A stretch of DNA of 26,572 nucleotides from CAZGSG01 sp964528095 (GCA_964528095.1 CAZGSG010000046.1:1-26572); one strand, 5' to 3'; counted from the first letter of the stretch, positions 16,286-25,215 are shown. The notes: generated by a model from the sequence alone, not told the origin. Numbers and translations: made by a program.

Positions 16286-19200
16286 ATGAAGCAATCATTA
16301 TTGATAGTAGCCATACTCTCGGGTTTGGCCGGATTCTCACAGCAAACGCGTTATTATTCCGATCCGCAGGAAAAGTTCAAAGAAGCCAAGGAATATTTTC
16401 AAAAGGAAAAATATAGCCTTGCTTATCCCTTATTAAAAGAATTACAGCGATCCGTCCGCGAAACGGACAGAGTCAATAATCCTGTTGTTACACAGGAGAT
16501 CAGCTATTATACAACGGTGTGCGCATTAAAGCAAAACGAGACAAGGGCTGAGGAACAGGCTGTCGATTTTATTGACCTGGAGAAAAATATGGCCCGCGTA
16601 CAGATGATGAATTTTCACCTGGGCGAATACTATTTCCGGCAAAAAAACTTTACTAAAGCGGTTGAGTATTATGAACACGCCAGCATCGACAATCTTAGTA
16701 ATAAGGAAATTGCCGAGATGAAATTTCACCAGGGGTATTCTTATTTCACCTTGCAACAGTTTGCAAAAGCCAAACCTCTTTTCAATACCATTCGCTCCAT
16801 GCGCGATGATCCCAATTACCTGGATGCGAATTATTACTATGGATTTCTTTCTTTTCGCGATAAACAGTACAATGAAGCCCTGCAAAGCTTCAAGATAGTA
16901 GAGAATGAACCCGCCTATGCAACGGTGGTACCTTATTATATTGCCCAGATATATTATATACAGGGTAAAAAAGATGAGGCCCTGAGTTATGCCGAGAAAA
17001 AGATCAAAGCAGGTAATTCGCAATATTATGATCTCGAAATGAAACAGATGATCGGGCACTCTTATTTTGAAAGAAAAGAGTATGAGAAAGCATTGCCTTT
17101 TTTGGAAGATTATGTAAAGCGATCAGATAAAGTACGTCGTGAAGATCTCTATGAATTGTCTTATTCTTATTACCAGGCCAACAACCTGCCTAAAGCGATC
17201 GAGGGATTTAAACAGCTTAGCGGTAAAGAAGATTCCCTCAGCCAGAGCGCCATGTATCTGCTGGGAGATGCCTATTTGAAGACCGGCCAGAAAACCAATG
17301 CAAGAAATGCGTTTCTTTTCTGCGCAGCAAACAGTAGTGACAAACGGCAGCAGGAGATATCTAAATTCCAGTATGCAAAACTGTCTTATGAACTGGGTTA
17401 CCAGGATGAAGCGTTGAACGGGTTAAAGGCCTTTCTCAACGATTACCCCAATTCAACCTATAATAATGAGGCAAAAGACCTGCTTGTTGCCGTATTGACC
17501 AATACCAATAATTACCGGGAAGCACTTGCCTTACTGGATGGGATGAGCAACCCGACACCCAATGCAAAAAGACTATACCCCAGGATACTCTATGGACGAG
17601 CTACAGAGTTTATCAACGATGGTAAACTTACAGAAGCAGACGCATTGCTGGATAAAGCCCTGAAAGATCCCAATAACGGATCAGTGCTGGGGTTGGTAAA
17701 TTTCTGGAAAGGGGAGATCGCTTACCGCAATAATAACCTCGACAATGCGATCAAATACTACAATGCATATGTAAGTGCGGGTTCCCCGGTCAGCGGGGAA
17801 GCTAACCCCTCGAATGCTAAATATAACCTGGGATATTGTTACCTGGAAAAGGAAAATTATGCGGCCGCCCTCGGTTTTTTTGAACCGCTTGCAAAAACAC
17901 CAGCCCTGAATACGGATGAGCTTACACAGGATGCATATATCCGCACGGCTGACTGTTATTTCATGGAGAAAAATTATACGAAAGCTAAATCAATGTATGA
18001 TAATGTTATTCGTTTGTCCTGGCCGGATGAAGATTATGCAACTTATCAGAATGCAATGATCGCGGGTATCAGAAGTTCAAAAGATAAGATAGCTCTTTTA
18101 AGTACCATGAACCGGAAATTCCCTTCCTCTACATTGGTTACTGATGCTAATATGGAAGTGGCCAATACCTATATGTCGGACGAGAAATTCAATGAAGCGA
18201 TACCTTTTCTGAACAATGTGATCAAAGGGGGGGATGCAAGTTATAAACCGGAAGCTTACCTGAAACTTGGTACAGCCTATTATAATCTGAATAATAATGC
18301 AGAAGCGCTCAAACAATACCGCACGTTACTTGCCCAGTATCCCAATTCAACAGAAGCCGATGATGCACTGTCCAATGTACGCGTGATCTATGTAGAAGAT
18401 GGTAAGCCGGATGAATACGCAGCATTTATGCGCCAGGCAGGTAAACATATCAGCGTAAATACGGAAGATTCCCTGACTTATTCAGCCGCAGAAACACAGT
18501 ACGCCAATGGAAATAGATCGGCTGCACTTACTGCATTCCTTAATTACCTGCAAAAATTCCCCGCAGGAGCATATGCGATTGACGCAAATTTCAATAAAGC
18601 CGAGATCTATAATAGTAAAAAGGACTGGAATAATGCGTTGAGTGGTTATGAACCTGTTGCAGCTAATGCACCTAACCGCTATGCAGAAAGAGCGATCCTC
18701 AATGCTGCCCGGATCAATTTCTTTGAAATAAAGAACTACACAAAAGCAGAGACCTATTACATCCAGTTGAAACAGGAAGCTTCTACGCAGGACAATAAGC
18801 TGGAAGCAATGCGGGGACTGCTCCGTAGTCAATACCAGTTGCAGAAATGGACTGATGCAGCTGCGAATGCAAAGGAATTAGTTTCAGTAAAAGGCGCAAG
18901 CAATGATGATAAGGCTCTCGCCAATATGGCTATTGCAAAAGCATATTCTGTCGGTGGACAATATGATCAGGCCCTGGCTAATTTTAAAACCGTAGTGCAA
19001 TTGAATAAAGCCGCTTTGGCCGCCGAGGCCCGCTATGAGATAGCAGTATGCTGGTTGGCACTGAATAAACTGGAAGACGCAGAAAAAGCGGCTTTTGAAA
19101 CGATCAATAAATCAGGGTCCTATGATTTTTGGGTCACCAAATCATATATCCTTCTCGGTGATGTATATTTCAACCAGAGAGATTATTTCAATGCAAAAGC

Positions 19201-19315
19201 CACGTTCCAGAGCGTGGTAGATAATACCATTGATCCCGTTCTAAAAGCGGAAGCACAGACTAAACTTACCCAGGCTGCCAATGCAGAAAGTAAGAATAGT
19301 AAAATAGGTAATTAA
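16286..19315 (+). CDS. Large exported TPR-repeat protein, 1009 aa
   Basis: A periplasmic protein made almost entirely of tetratricopeptide repeats. The signal peptide is MKQSLLIVAILSGLAGFS with Gln next. Repeats of about 34-37 residues run to the C-terminus, with the usual pattern of A/G-Y-F and the conserved Ala and Pro positions (for example EYYFRQKNFTKAVEYYEHA, AYYNLNNNAEALKQYRTLLA, YLQKFPAGAYAIDANFNKAE). No other domain and no lipobox are present, so it is not the gliding lipoprotein SprE/PorW, although architecture is similar. It probably works as a protein-binding scaffold. It is first in a three-gene operon with an OM barrel and an HU-CCDC81 membrane protein, a set I recall as recurring in Bacteroidota. 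Confidence 0.9.
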   Translation: MKQSLLIVAILSGLAGFSQQTRYYSDPQEKFKEAKEYFQKEKYSLAYPLLKELQRSVRETDRVNNPVVTQEISYYTTVCALKQNETRAEEQAVDFIDLEKNMARVQMMNFHLGEYYFRQKNFTKAVEYYEHASIDNLSNKEIAEMKFHQGYSYFTLQQFAKAKPLFNTIRSMRDDPNYLDANYYYGFLSFRDKQYNEALQSFKIVENEPAYATVVPYYIAQIYYIQGKKDEALSYAEKKIKAGNSQYYDLEMKQMIGHSYFERKEYEKALPFLEDYVKRSDKVRREDLYELSYSYYQANNLPKAIEGFKQLSGKEDSLSQSAMYLLGDAYLKTGQKTNARNAFLFCAANSSDKRQQEISKFQYAKLSYELGYQDEALNGLKAFLNDYPNSTYNNEAKDLLVAVLTNTNNYREALALLDGMSNPTPNAKRLYPRILYGRATEFINDGKLTEADALLDKALKDPNNGSVLGLVNFWKGEIAYRNNNLDNAIKYYNAYVSAGSPVSGEANPSNAKYNLGYCYLEKENYAAALGFFEPLAKTPALNTDELTQDAYIRTADCYFMEKNYTKAKSMYDNVIRLSWPDEDYATYQNAMIAGIRSSKDKIALLSTMNRKFPSSTLVTDANMEVANTYMSDEKFNEAIPFLNNVIKGGDASYKPEAYLKLGTAYYNLNNNAEALKQYRTLLAQYPNSTEADDALSNVRVIYVEDGKPDEYAAFMRQAGKHISVNTEDSLTYSAAETQYANGNRSAALTAFLNYLQKFPAGAYAIDANFNKAEIYNSKKDWNNALSGYEPVAANAPNRYAERAILNAARINFFEIKNYTKAETYYIQLKQEASTQDNKLEAMRGLLRSQYQLQKWTDAAANAKELVSVKGASNDDKALANMAIAKAYSVGGQYDQALANFKTVVQLNKAALAAEARYEIAVCWLALNKLEDAEKAAFETINKSGSYDFWVTKSYILLGDVYFNQRDYFNAKATFQSVVDNTIDPVLKAEAQTKLTQAANAESKNSKIGN

Positions 19316-19325
19316 GCATGTTTAG

Positions 19326-19338
19326 CCGGGCCGCCCGG
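19326..19338 (+). other. Short GC hairpin between TPR and barrel genes
   Basis: CCGGG-CCG-CCCGG, a perfect 5-bp GC stem in the 37-base gap, 11 bases after the TPR stop and 14 bases before the barrel ATG. No T-run follows, so it could be a processing or translation-tuning element. It is short enough to be chance. Confidence 0.3.
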
Positions 19339-19352
19339 AATTAAAATATTAA

Positions 19353-21011
19353 ATGAACACGATGATCCAGGTAAAGAAAATAATATCACTGACTTGTTTG
19401 CTGGCAGTGATCAGTATTTCCGCTCTAGCGCAAAAGGATACTACTAAAAAGAGCGTGGATATTACTTCTGCATTCAAACCAACATTGAAGCCCATTGGTA
19501 AAATAGACTTCAATGCTACACCGCCTTCTGCTGATACGGCAAAACCCCGTTTGCAATATATTATCCCCAATCCCAATTTATTATTTGCCTATCAGCCAGG
19601 CTCATTGAAGCCGCTGGCATTGCAGATAGATTCGCTTACAAAATTTGACAACAGTAATTATATAAAAGCGGGGTTCGGTAGTCTTAAAACTCCCTATGTA
19701 CAGGCAGGGTTTTCATTTGGTGATGGTACTACTGCCGGCGGTAATATCTATGCAAAGCATGTATCGTCACAGGGCAAAAGGGATTTCCAGGACTTTACCA
19801 ATACACAGGTGAAACTAAGCGGGTTTTATAAAACAGCGCAAAATATGGAATGGAATGCCAGCCTGGGCATGAAAAGTGACAAGACCTATAAGTACGGATT
19901 TGAACCTGCTACACTTGCGTTCCCTGATGATTCAATACGTGTGGCTTTTCAGACTTATTCGGCAAGAGTAGGCGTACATAATATTAATAAGACGGCTTAC
20001 GGAATAACCTATGCGCCCGAGATCAGGATCGATGTGTTTAGCGATAACCTGAAGAACAATGAAAGTAATACTGTTGTAAATCTTCCATTGGAAAAAACCC
20101 TTGGACAGGATTTTGCGGTTAAACTGGGTGTGACATTTGATTTGACCCGTCTTTCGCCAAAAGGGAAGTCCGCTATTAATAATACAATATGGTATATCTC
20201 CCCTTCAGTTGTATACAGAAGCCCCAATTTAATATTACAGGGTGGTATTCGCCCTTCTTGGGATAATTCTACTTTTAAGATGTTTCCCAATATCCTCGGA
20301 GAAGTGGGAACAGATGACCAGCGATTCACTTTCCAGGCAGGATGGACAGGTTATATCCGCAAAACAACTTATCAGTACCTGGCTTCGCAGAACCCCTGGC
20401 TCTGGATGCCTGCAACTTTAAAGAACAGCTGGATTGAAGAACGTTATGCAGGCTTCAAGGGTTCCGTCGATGATCATTTTACGTATAGTGCGAAAGTGGG
20501 CTTCAACAAGGTAAATAATCAACCGTTGTTTATCAATGATTCTACAGCAGGGAGTGATAGAAAGTCTTTCCAGGTAGTGAATGAAGAACGATTGAATATC
20601 CTGACGCTGAGTGGCGAACTGGGTTATACTATAGAAGAGAAATTCTCTCTTATCACCGGTGTAAGCTTTAACCAGTACAGTCCTAAGTTCAACGAAAAAG
20701 CATGGGGTCTTATACCTCTTGAGTTAACGGCTGCCATGCGCTTACAGGTGATCAAAGATCTTTGGTTGAAAGCAGACCTGTTTGCCTGGAATGGTCCCCG
20801 GTTCCTGAAAAACGATAATAGCGCGGGCAAGCAGGATGGCGCTTTCGATCTGAATGCAGGGCTGGAGTTCAAGATCACCAAAAACCTGAACCTTTGGACG
20901 CAGTTCAATAATATCATGAACAAAGAATACCAGCGCTGGAACCAATATCCCGTTTATGGTTTTAATTTCGTTGGCGGCATTATCTTTACATTCGATCAAA
21001 AAAATCATTAA
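19353..21011 (+). CDS. Outer-membrane barrel, TonB-receptor-like without plug
   Basis: A 552-residue exported barrel. Signal peptide within MIQVKKIISLTCLLAVISISALA, Gln next; ATG 19353 and the ATG three codons later are both possible starts. After a ~70-residue periplasmic leader (VDITSAFKPTLKPIGKIDF) the protein consists of alternating beta strands separated by polar turns. The last strands (NKEYQRWNQYPVYGFNFVGG, then IIFTFDQ) look like the C-terminal end of TonB-dependent receptors. There is no plug domain, TonB box or carboxypeptidase-like N-terminal repeat. It may be an OM docking or translocation partner of the TPR protein. Its TAA overlaps the ATG of the next gene (TAATG at 21009-21013), which implies translational coupling. 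Confidence 0.85.
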   Translation: MNTMIQVKKIISLTCLLAVISISALAQKDTTKKSVDITSAFKPTLKPIGKIDFNATPPSADTAKPRLQYIIPNPNLLFAYQPGSLKPLALQIDSLTKFDNSNYIKAGFGSLKTPYVQAGFSFGDGTTAGGNIYAKHVSSQGKRDFQDFTNTQVKLSGFYKTAQNMEWNASLGMKSDKTYKYGFEPATLAFPDDSIRVAFQTYSARVGVHNINKTAYGITYAPEIRIDVFSDNLKNNESNTVVNLPLEKTLGQDFAVKLGVTFDLTRLSPKGKSAINNTIWYISPSVVYRSPNLILQGGIRPSWDNSTFKMFPNILGEVGTDDQRFTFQAGWTGYIRKTTYQYLASQNPWLWMPATLKNSWIEERYAGFKGSVDDHFTYSAKVGFNKVNNQPLFINDSTAGSDRKSFQVVNEERLNILTLSGELGYTIEEKFSLITGVSFNQYSPKFNEKAWGLIPLELTAAMRLQVIKDLWLKADLFAWNGPRFLKNDNSAGKQDGAFDLNAGLEFKITKNLNLWTQFNNIMNKEYQRWNQYPVYGFNFVGGIIFTFDQKNH

Positions 21012-21655
21012 TGTACGGGGAACTCTATCAGTATCTTGTTTTTCATAAAAAATTGAACCTGCCAGGCATCGGCACATTCCAACTGGAACGTAAGCCGGCA
21101 GAGTTTGATCATGCAGCACGGATCGTTCATCCATCCTCGTATTCAATAGTACTGCATCATGGGAATGCTTCTCCATCTGCAAAATTCTTTAACTGGCTGG
21201 CCCTTGCATTAAACAGGACAGAGTCCGATACGGTCAACTATTTTAATGCTTTTGTAGCAGAAGCAAAAAATGAAGTACTGGCCGGTAATAAACTCAATTG
21301 GGCAAACGTAGGCATATTGAGCAAGGGACTTGCAGGTGAGATACGTTTTGAATCTGCTATAAAATCTTTTACCACCGATCTGCCCGTACCGGCGATCAAG
21401 ATCTTGCGTGAACAGGCCGAACATATGGTGAGGGTGGGAGAGGATCAAAAGACCTCTGTTGAGATGAAGGAACTGCTGAATCCCGGCAAGGAAAAAAAAT
21501 CGACCTGGTGGATTGCCGCAATGATCCTTGCACTCGTATTACTTTTATTTTCTGGGATTTATTTTTCTCAGCAGGGAATGAAAGCCTCCTCTGCAGGTAA
21601 TCAGCAAAAAATAGATGCCGCCAGGCAAACAAGTACATACCAGTTACTTCAATAA
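21011..21655 (+). CDS. HU-CCDC81-type protein with one membrane helix, no SPOR domain
   Basis: A 214-residue protein. Residues about 1-60 (LYQYLVFHKKLNLPGIGTFQ, PPSYSIVLHH-type segment) and 60-125 (NWLALALNRTESDTVNYFNA, then LNWANVGILSKGLAGEIRFE) form the two HU/IHF-like domains of the CCDC81-like prokaryotic family. A charged linker leads to one membrane helix (about 166-185, WWIAAMILALVLLLFSGIYF). Only ~29 residues follow. Family members I recall usually continue into a C-terminal SPOR domain that binds denuded peptidoglycan; here the frame stops and the next gene starts 62 bases on, leaving no room. The topology would put the HU part in the cytoplasm and the short tail in the periplasm. 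It is coupled to the barrel gene by TAATG. Confidence 0.8.
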   Translation: MYGELYQYLVFHKKLNLPGIGTFQLERKPAEFDHAARIVHPSSYSIVLHHGNASPSAKFFNWLALALNRTESDTVNYFNAFVAEAKNEVLAGNKLNWANVGILSKGLAGEIRFESAIKSFTTDLPVPAIKILREQAEHMVRVGEDQKTSVEMKELLNPGKEKKSTWWIAAMILALVLLLFSGIYFSQQGMKASSAGNQQKIDAARQTSTYQLLQ

Positions 21656-21717
21656 TTTTCTTCGCTATTATTCCTATTTTGATCTTATTTTGCCTGCTAC
21701 AGCAATAGTTTATTAAT

Positions 21718-22611
21718 ATGGGTCGTGTTCATTATATACAGTGCCCGGTCTGCGGATCGGCGGATATTAAAATTGTCCTTCAAGCCGTCGATTACACAGC
21801 AAGTGGAGAAACATTTGCCATTGCCGCCTGTGGGTCATGCGATCTCCGGTTTACGCAGGATGTGCCCGACGCGGCGTCCATCGATCCCTATTATAAGTCT
21901 GAAGAGTATATTTCTCATACCAATACCTCAAAGGGGATTATCAATCGCCTGTACCAGTTTGCCCGTAAACGAACCCTGGTCAATAAAAGAAAACTGATCC
22001 AAAAAAATACCGGCCTGCAAAAAGGCAGCCTGCTTGATGTAGGAAGCGGGATTGGTTCTTTCGTGAACGAGATGAAACAGGCTGGCTGGGAAGTAAACGG
22101 GTTAGAGCCAGATCCAGGTGCCCGGAAAATAGCACAGGAGCTTTATGCACTTCAACTCGGTGATATAGATCAATTCTATCAGCTTCCGGCTGCTTATTTT
22201 GATGCGATCACATTATGGCATGTGCTGGAACATGTACATGAATTACATACCTATGTGCAGCAATTAAAGAATTTATTAAAAGAGAATGGACGTCTTTTTA
22301 TTGCTGTACCCAATCATACATCCCTGGACGCCGAGATTTACGAGCGATACTGGGCCGCGTATGATGTGCCAAGACATCTATACCATTTTTCTCCAAAGTC
22401 GATTAAGGTATTGATGGAAAAGAATGGACTAAGGCTCAGGGAGTATAAGCCGATGTGGTACGACAGTTTTTATATTTCGCTATTAAGCAGTAAATATAAA
22501 AATGGCAAGACCAATTGGCTGGCTGCCGCCTGGAATGGCCTGAGATCTAATCTTAAAACAATGGGGGATACAAAAAAATGCAGTTCGGTCATTTACATCA
22601 TCTCCAGGTGA
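21718..22611 (+). CDS. SAM-dependent methyltransferase with N-terminal Cys4 motif
   Basis: A 297-residue class I methyltransferase. The N-terminus has a zinc-ribbon-like Cys4 pattern: CPVCG (Cys9, Cys12) and CGSC (Cys38, Cys41). The SAM-binding motif I is LLDVGSGIGSFV (about residues 104-115), motif II is the NGLEPDPGARKIA stretch, and LWHVLEHVHELH follows as the post-motif loop seen in Methyltransf_23-type enzymes. Such proteins often occur in sugar or surface-polymer pathways, but no such cluster is here, so the substrate is unknown. Its stop is only four bases from the convergent stop of the glutaminyl cyclase gene, so terminators must lie inside coding sequence or be absent. Confidence 0.88.
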   Translation: MGRVHYIQCPVCGSADIKIVLQAVDYTASGETFAIAACGSCDLRFTQDVPDAASIDPYYKSEEYISHTNTSKGIINRLYQFARKRTLVNKRKLIQKNTGLQKGSLLDVGSGIGSFVNEMKQAGWEVNGLEPDPGARKIAQELYALQLGDIDQFYQLPAAYFDAITLWHVLEHVHELHTYVQQLKNLLKENGRLFIAVPNHTSLDAEIYERYWAAYDVPRHLYHFSPKSIKVLMEKNGLRLREYKPMWYDSFYISLLSSKYKNGKTNWLAAAWNGLRSNLKTMGDTKKCSSVIYIISR

Positions 22612-22615
22612 GCCG

Positions 22616-23428
22616 TTAATTACCAAACTGCACTTCGTACATCTCCGGCCATTTTTTACCTGTGATATAGATCTTTTTTGTAGCCGCGTCATACGCAATG
22701 CCATTGAGGAAATCTGCATAGGGGTACTTTGCCTTGATACGATTTGTGAGGTCTGTAAGATCTGCTTTAGCTACAATAATTCCTGTAGCCGGATCTATTT
22801 TAAAAATATAGGGTGCCTGCCATTGATTTGCATAAATATAACCGTCAATATATTCCAGCTCATTGATATTGAACGCCAGACCGCCAGCTTCTGTTATCGA
22901 CTGCGTTCTTTGTAAACGGAATGTAGAAGGTTCGAAATAATAGAGATTGCTGCTACCATCGCTGACGATCAGTTCTTTTCCGTCTGTTGTCATACCCCAG
23001 CCTTCAGCAGGCGTATCGTATTTCACCGTTCTTATTTTTTTGAAATCCTTCAGGGTGTAAACAAACATTGTTTTTTCCTGGTAGGTCAGTTGGTAAATGG
23101 TGTCGCGGAGGATCGTAATACCTTCTCCGAAATATTCAGGGTCTAATGCCACCGACTTCACCGTTTTACCAGTAGCAAGGTCCAGCTTCAATAATTTAGA
23201 AAAACCCTTATTGCCGGTGCCTTCATATAAGTCTCCATTATAGACCAGGAACCCTTCTGTAAAAGAAGACGTGTCATGCGGAATTGTATTCACGATAGAA
23301 TAGCTGATCGTTTTCGGCGCGGCGGGTCTGGGTGGCCCGTCCGGGTTTTTATCATTCCCTTTATCATTATTACCGCAGGAGTAAATTGCTAAGAGAAAAA
23401 CGATAGGCAGTATTTTTTTCATGGTCAA
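22616..23428 (-). CDS. Glutaminyl-peptide cyclotransferase lipoprotein
   Basis: A 270-residue lipoprotein of the plant-type (beta-propeller) glutamine cyclotransferase family, which converts N-terminal Gln of proteins to pyroglutamate with release of ammonia. The lipobox is AIYSC (Cys18 from the first Met; a second Met three codons in may be the start). A short Asn/Asp/Pro-rich linker follows. Family motifs are in order: PHDTSSFTEGF, YEGTG, YFGEGIT, EGWGMT, FNINELEYI, ANQWQ, DFLNGIAY and ITGKKWPEMYEV. The location (membrane-anchored, periplasm-facing) fits action on exported proteins as they emerge; every signal-peptidase-I substrate in this window has Gln at the predicted mature N-terminus. 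It is monocistronic and converges on the methyltransferase gene. Confidence 0.92.
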   Translation of the reverse strand: MTMKKILPIVFLLAIYSCGNNDKGNDKNPDGPPRPAAPKTISYSIVNTIPHDTSSFTEGFLVYNGDLYEGTGNKGFSKLLKLDLATGKTVKSVALDPEYFGEGITILRDTIYQLTYQEKTMFVYTLKDFKKIRTVKYDTPAEGWGMTTDGKELIVSDGSSNLYYFEPSTFRLQRTQSITEAGGLAFNINELEYIDGYIYANQWQAPYIFKIDPATGIIVAKADLTDLTNRIKAKYPYADFLNGIAYDAATKKIYITGKKWPEMYEVQFGN

Positions 23429-23562
23429 ATTCCCTGTTTTTTGAGTTCTGCAAAAATAAGAATTGGCTTTAAAACAATGATGTTAAACGTTTTTTAATCA
23501 CTATCCTGGTAGAATAGGGAAAATACGATCAAAATAAATTACCTGCATTTGAATTATTCTAT

Positions 23563-23570
23563 TATATTTG
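23563..23570 (+). promoter_or_regulatory. Candidate -7 box for the M43 protease gene
   Basis: TATATTTG matches TAnnTTTG exactly, 148 bases before ATG 23719, which would leave a leader of about 140 bases. A TTTG 11 bases upstream is too close to be the -33 element. The 290-base gap 23429-23718 shows no other clear feature. Confidence 0.35.
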
Positions 23571-23718
23571 AGTTCCTTATTGTTGATCTCGTTCAGTATC
23601 CTGCGAAATCATATCCGAAACGCCCTATAATCCCTATATCTTACTGTTAGTTTCCCCAATTTCACTTGAATGCTCATGGTCATGTATTATTTCCATGTAA
23701 TTATCATGCATTTCGATT

Positions 23719-24987
23719 ATGAGGGTATTATTAATTACAGGCATCTTGATCGCATTGTCCGCTAACCTGCTTTTTGCACAGCGTGAATGCGGAACTGTTC
23801 TGTACCAACAGGAGATTCTAAAAGCTGATCCTTCTCTGCAAGAGAAGACGATCGCGATAGAGAACTTCATACAACAACAACAGCAGCAACGGCAGAATGA
23901 TAATACAACCTTTGGCACAAAGCCAGGAAGTAGTCAATCCATCATAAAGATTCCCGTGGTAGTGCATGTTCTTTACCATGAGGCCGGCGAAAATATCAGT
24001 GACCAACAGATCTTTGCTCAAATAAAAGCGCTTAATGAGTGTTTCAGAAGACTACAGGCTGACTCCGCTAAAACCCCACAGGCGTTCAAGTCATTGGCTG
24101 CGGACTGTGAAATAGAATTTCAATTAGCCATATCAGATCCAAAAGGCCGGGCAACAACAGGCATCATCCGTAAGTATACACCAGTGAGTAAATGGAAGGC
24201 GGATGATCTTGTCAAATCCTCCGCGCAAATGGGTGATGATGCCTGGGATGCCAAAAGTTATTTAAATATCTGGGTATGTAATATGCGGGGTGTTGCAGGC
24301 TTTTCCAGTTTACCCGGCGGACCTGCGGATAAGGACGGCATCGTGTTGGATTACACGGTGACCGGCATTACTGCAAAACCAGGGTATGAGCTAGGCAAAA
24401 CCGGTGTGCATGAAACCGGGCACTGGCTGGGATTAAAACATATCTGGGGTGATGCTGATTGTGGTGATGACCTGGTAGGAGATACTCCCCCTCAAAGCTC
24501 TTATTCCGTTGGTTGCCCAACAGGTATTCGCAGTTCCTGCAGTAATGGAGCCAGTGGAAACATGTACATGAACTATATGGATTTTACCAATGATGCATGT
24601 ACTAACCTTTTCACCGAAGGACAGAAAACACGGATGAGAAGTTTATTCGCAATTGGAGGCTTACGGAATTCCATTCTTTCATCAATAGGTCTTAAAACTC
24701 CGTTGATCACAGAGATCCCGGTTGCAGAAGAAGGTCCTAAATGGCTGCATCCACAACTATACCCCAATCCGGCCAATAATGAACTGACGATCGATATTTC
24801 CTACGAAATACGGTGGATAGGAAAAACAATACAAATGGTGATTGTACAGGGACAGCCAGTGCTGCAGACAATCATCACTTCAAAAATTCAAAAGATAAAT
24901 ATTAGTCATCTTGTTCCGGGAGTGTATTTTATTTCTGCCAAAAAAGAAGATGGACAGTTCATCAAACAAAAGATCATTAAAATGTAG
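23719..24987 (+). CDS. M43 (pappalysin/cytophagalysin) metalloprotease with T9SS sorting domain
   Basis: A 422-residue secreted zinc protease. Signal peptide MRVLLITGILIALSANLLFA with Gln next. A Gln-rich segment (FIQQQQQQRQND) lies in the propeptide-like region, then the catalytic domain. The zinc site is the metzincin motif HETGHWLGLKH (His231, Glu232, His235, His241), followed by the M43-typical GDTPPQ and the Cys-rich CSNGASGNMYMNYMDF, which holds the Met-turn. Conserved Cys pairs suggest disulfides. The C-terminal ~80 residues (LYPNPANNELTIDIS, then ISHLVPGVYFISAKKEDGQF-KQKIIKM) are a type A T9SS sorting domain that directs export across the outer membrane and is removed on the surface. 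A hairpin follows the gene. Confidence 0.93.
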   Translation: MRVLLITGILIALSANLLFAQRECGTVLYQQEILKADPSLQEKTIAIENFIQQQQQQRQNDNTTFGTKPGSSQSIIKIPVVVHVLYHEAGENISDQQIFAQIKALNECFRRLQADSAKTPQAFKSLAADCEIEFQLAISDPKGRATTGIIRKYTPVSKWKADDLVKSSAQMGDDAWDAKSYLNIWVCNMRGVAGFSSLPGGPADKDGIVLDYTVTGITAKPGYELGKTGVHETGHWLGLKHIWGDADCGDDLVGDTPPQSSYSVGCPTGIRSSCSNGASGNMYMNYMDFTNDACTNLFTEGQKTRMRSLFAIGGLRNSILSSIGLKTPLITEIPVAEEGPKWLHPQLYPNPANNELTIDISYEIRWIGKTIQMVIVQGQPVLQTIITSKIQKINISHLVPGVYFISAKKEDGQFIKQKIIKM

Positions 24988-25010
24988 AGCCTATATTTAC
25001 CGCAAAGATA

Positions 25011-25044
25011 ATGGGTCGTCGAAAGACGATCCATTGCTGCTTTT
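25011..25044 (+). terminator. Hairpin with GAAA tetraloop after the M43 gene
   Basis: ATGGGTCGTC (25011-25020), loop GAAA, then GACGATCCAT (25025-25034), a 10-bp stem with one G-T pair, followed by TGCTGCTTTT. It starts 23 bases after the TAG of the M43 gene, the expected place for an intrinsic terminator. Confidence 0.65.
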
Positions 25045-25207
25045 ATAGGGTCCCTCACTCATCTTAAAAATGGCAGGTTTCGAGATGACCCTAAAATAAT
25101 TAATGTATTTTTCTATATACTTGCGGAAGCGTGAATTTTAAATACTGAGTAACGCAAGTCGCTGATTCAAAAAATTGTACGAAAAAGGTAATGCAGGCCA
25201 TTTAGTA

Positions 25208-25215
25208 TACATTTG
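25208..25215 (+). promoter_or_regulatory. Candidate -7 box for the lipoprotein gene
   Basis: TACATTTG matches TAnnTTTG, 37 bases before ATG 25253. A TTG at 25175-25177 is farther upstream than the usual -33 spacing. Confidence 0.4.

Noticed and set aside
16286..19315. TPR protein as gliding/T9SS protein SprE/PorW
   Set aside because: It has a signal-peptidase-I type signal without a lipobox Cys, and lies with barrel and HU-CCDC81 genes and not with T9SS genes.
23634..23918. Minus-strand ORF with a run of Cys residues
   Set aside because: It is the antisense of the Gln-rich codon run (CAACAACAGCAGC) in the M43 gene; a shadow frame.
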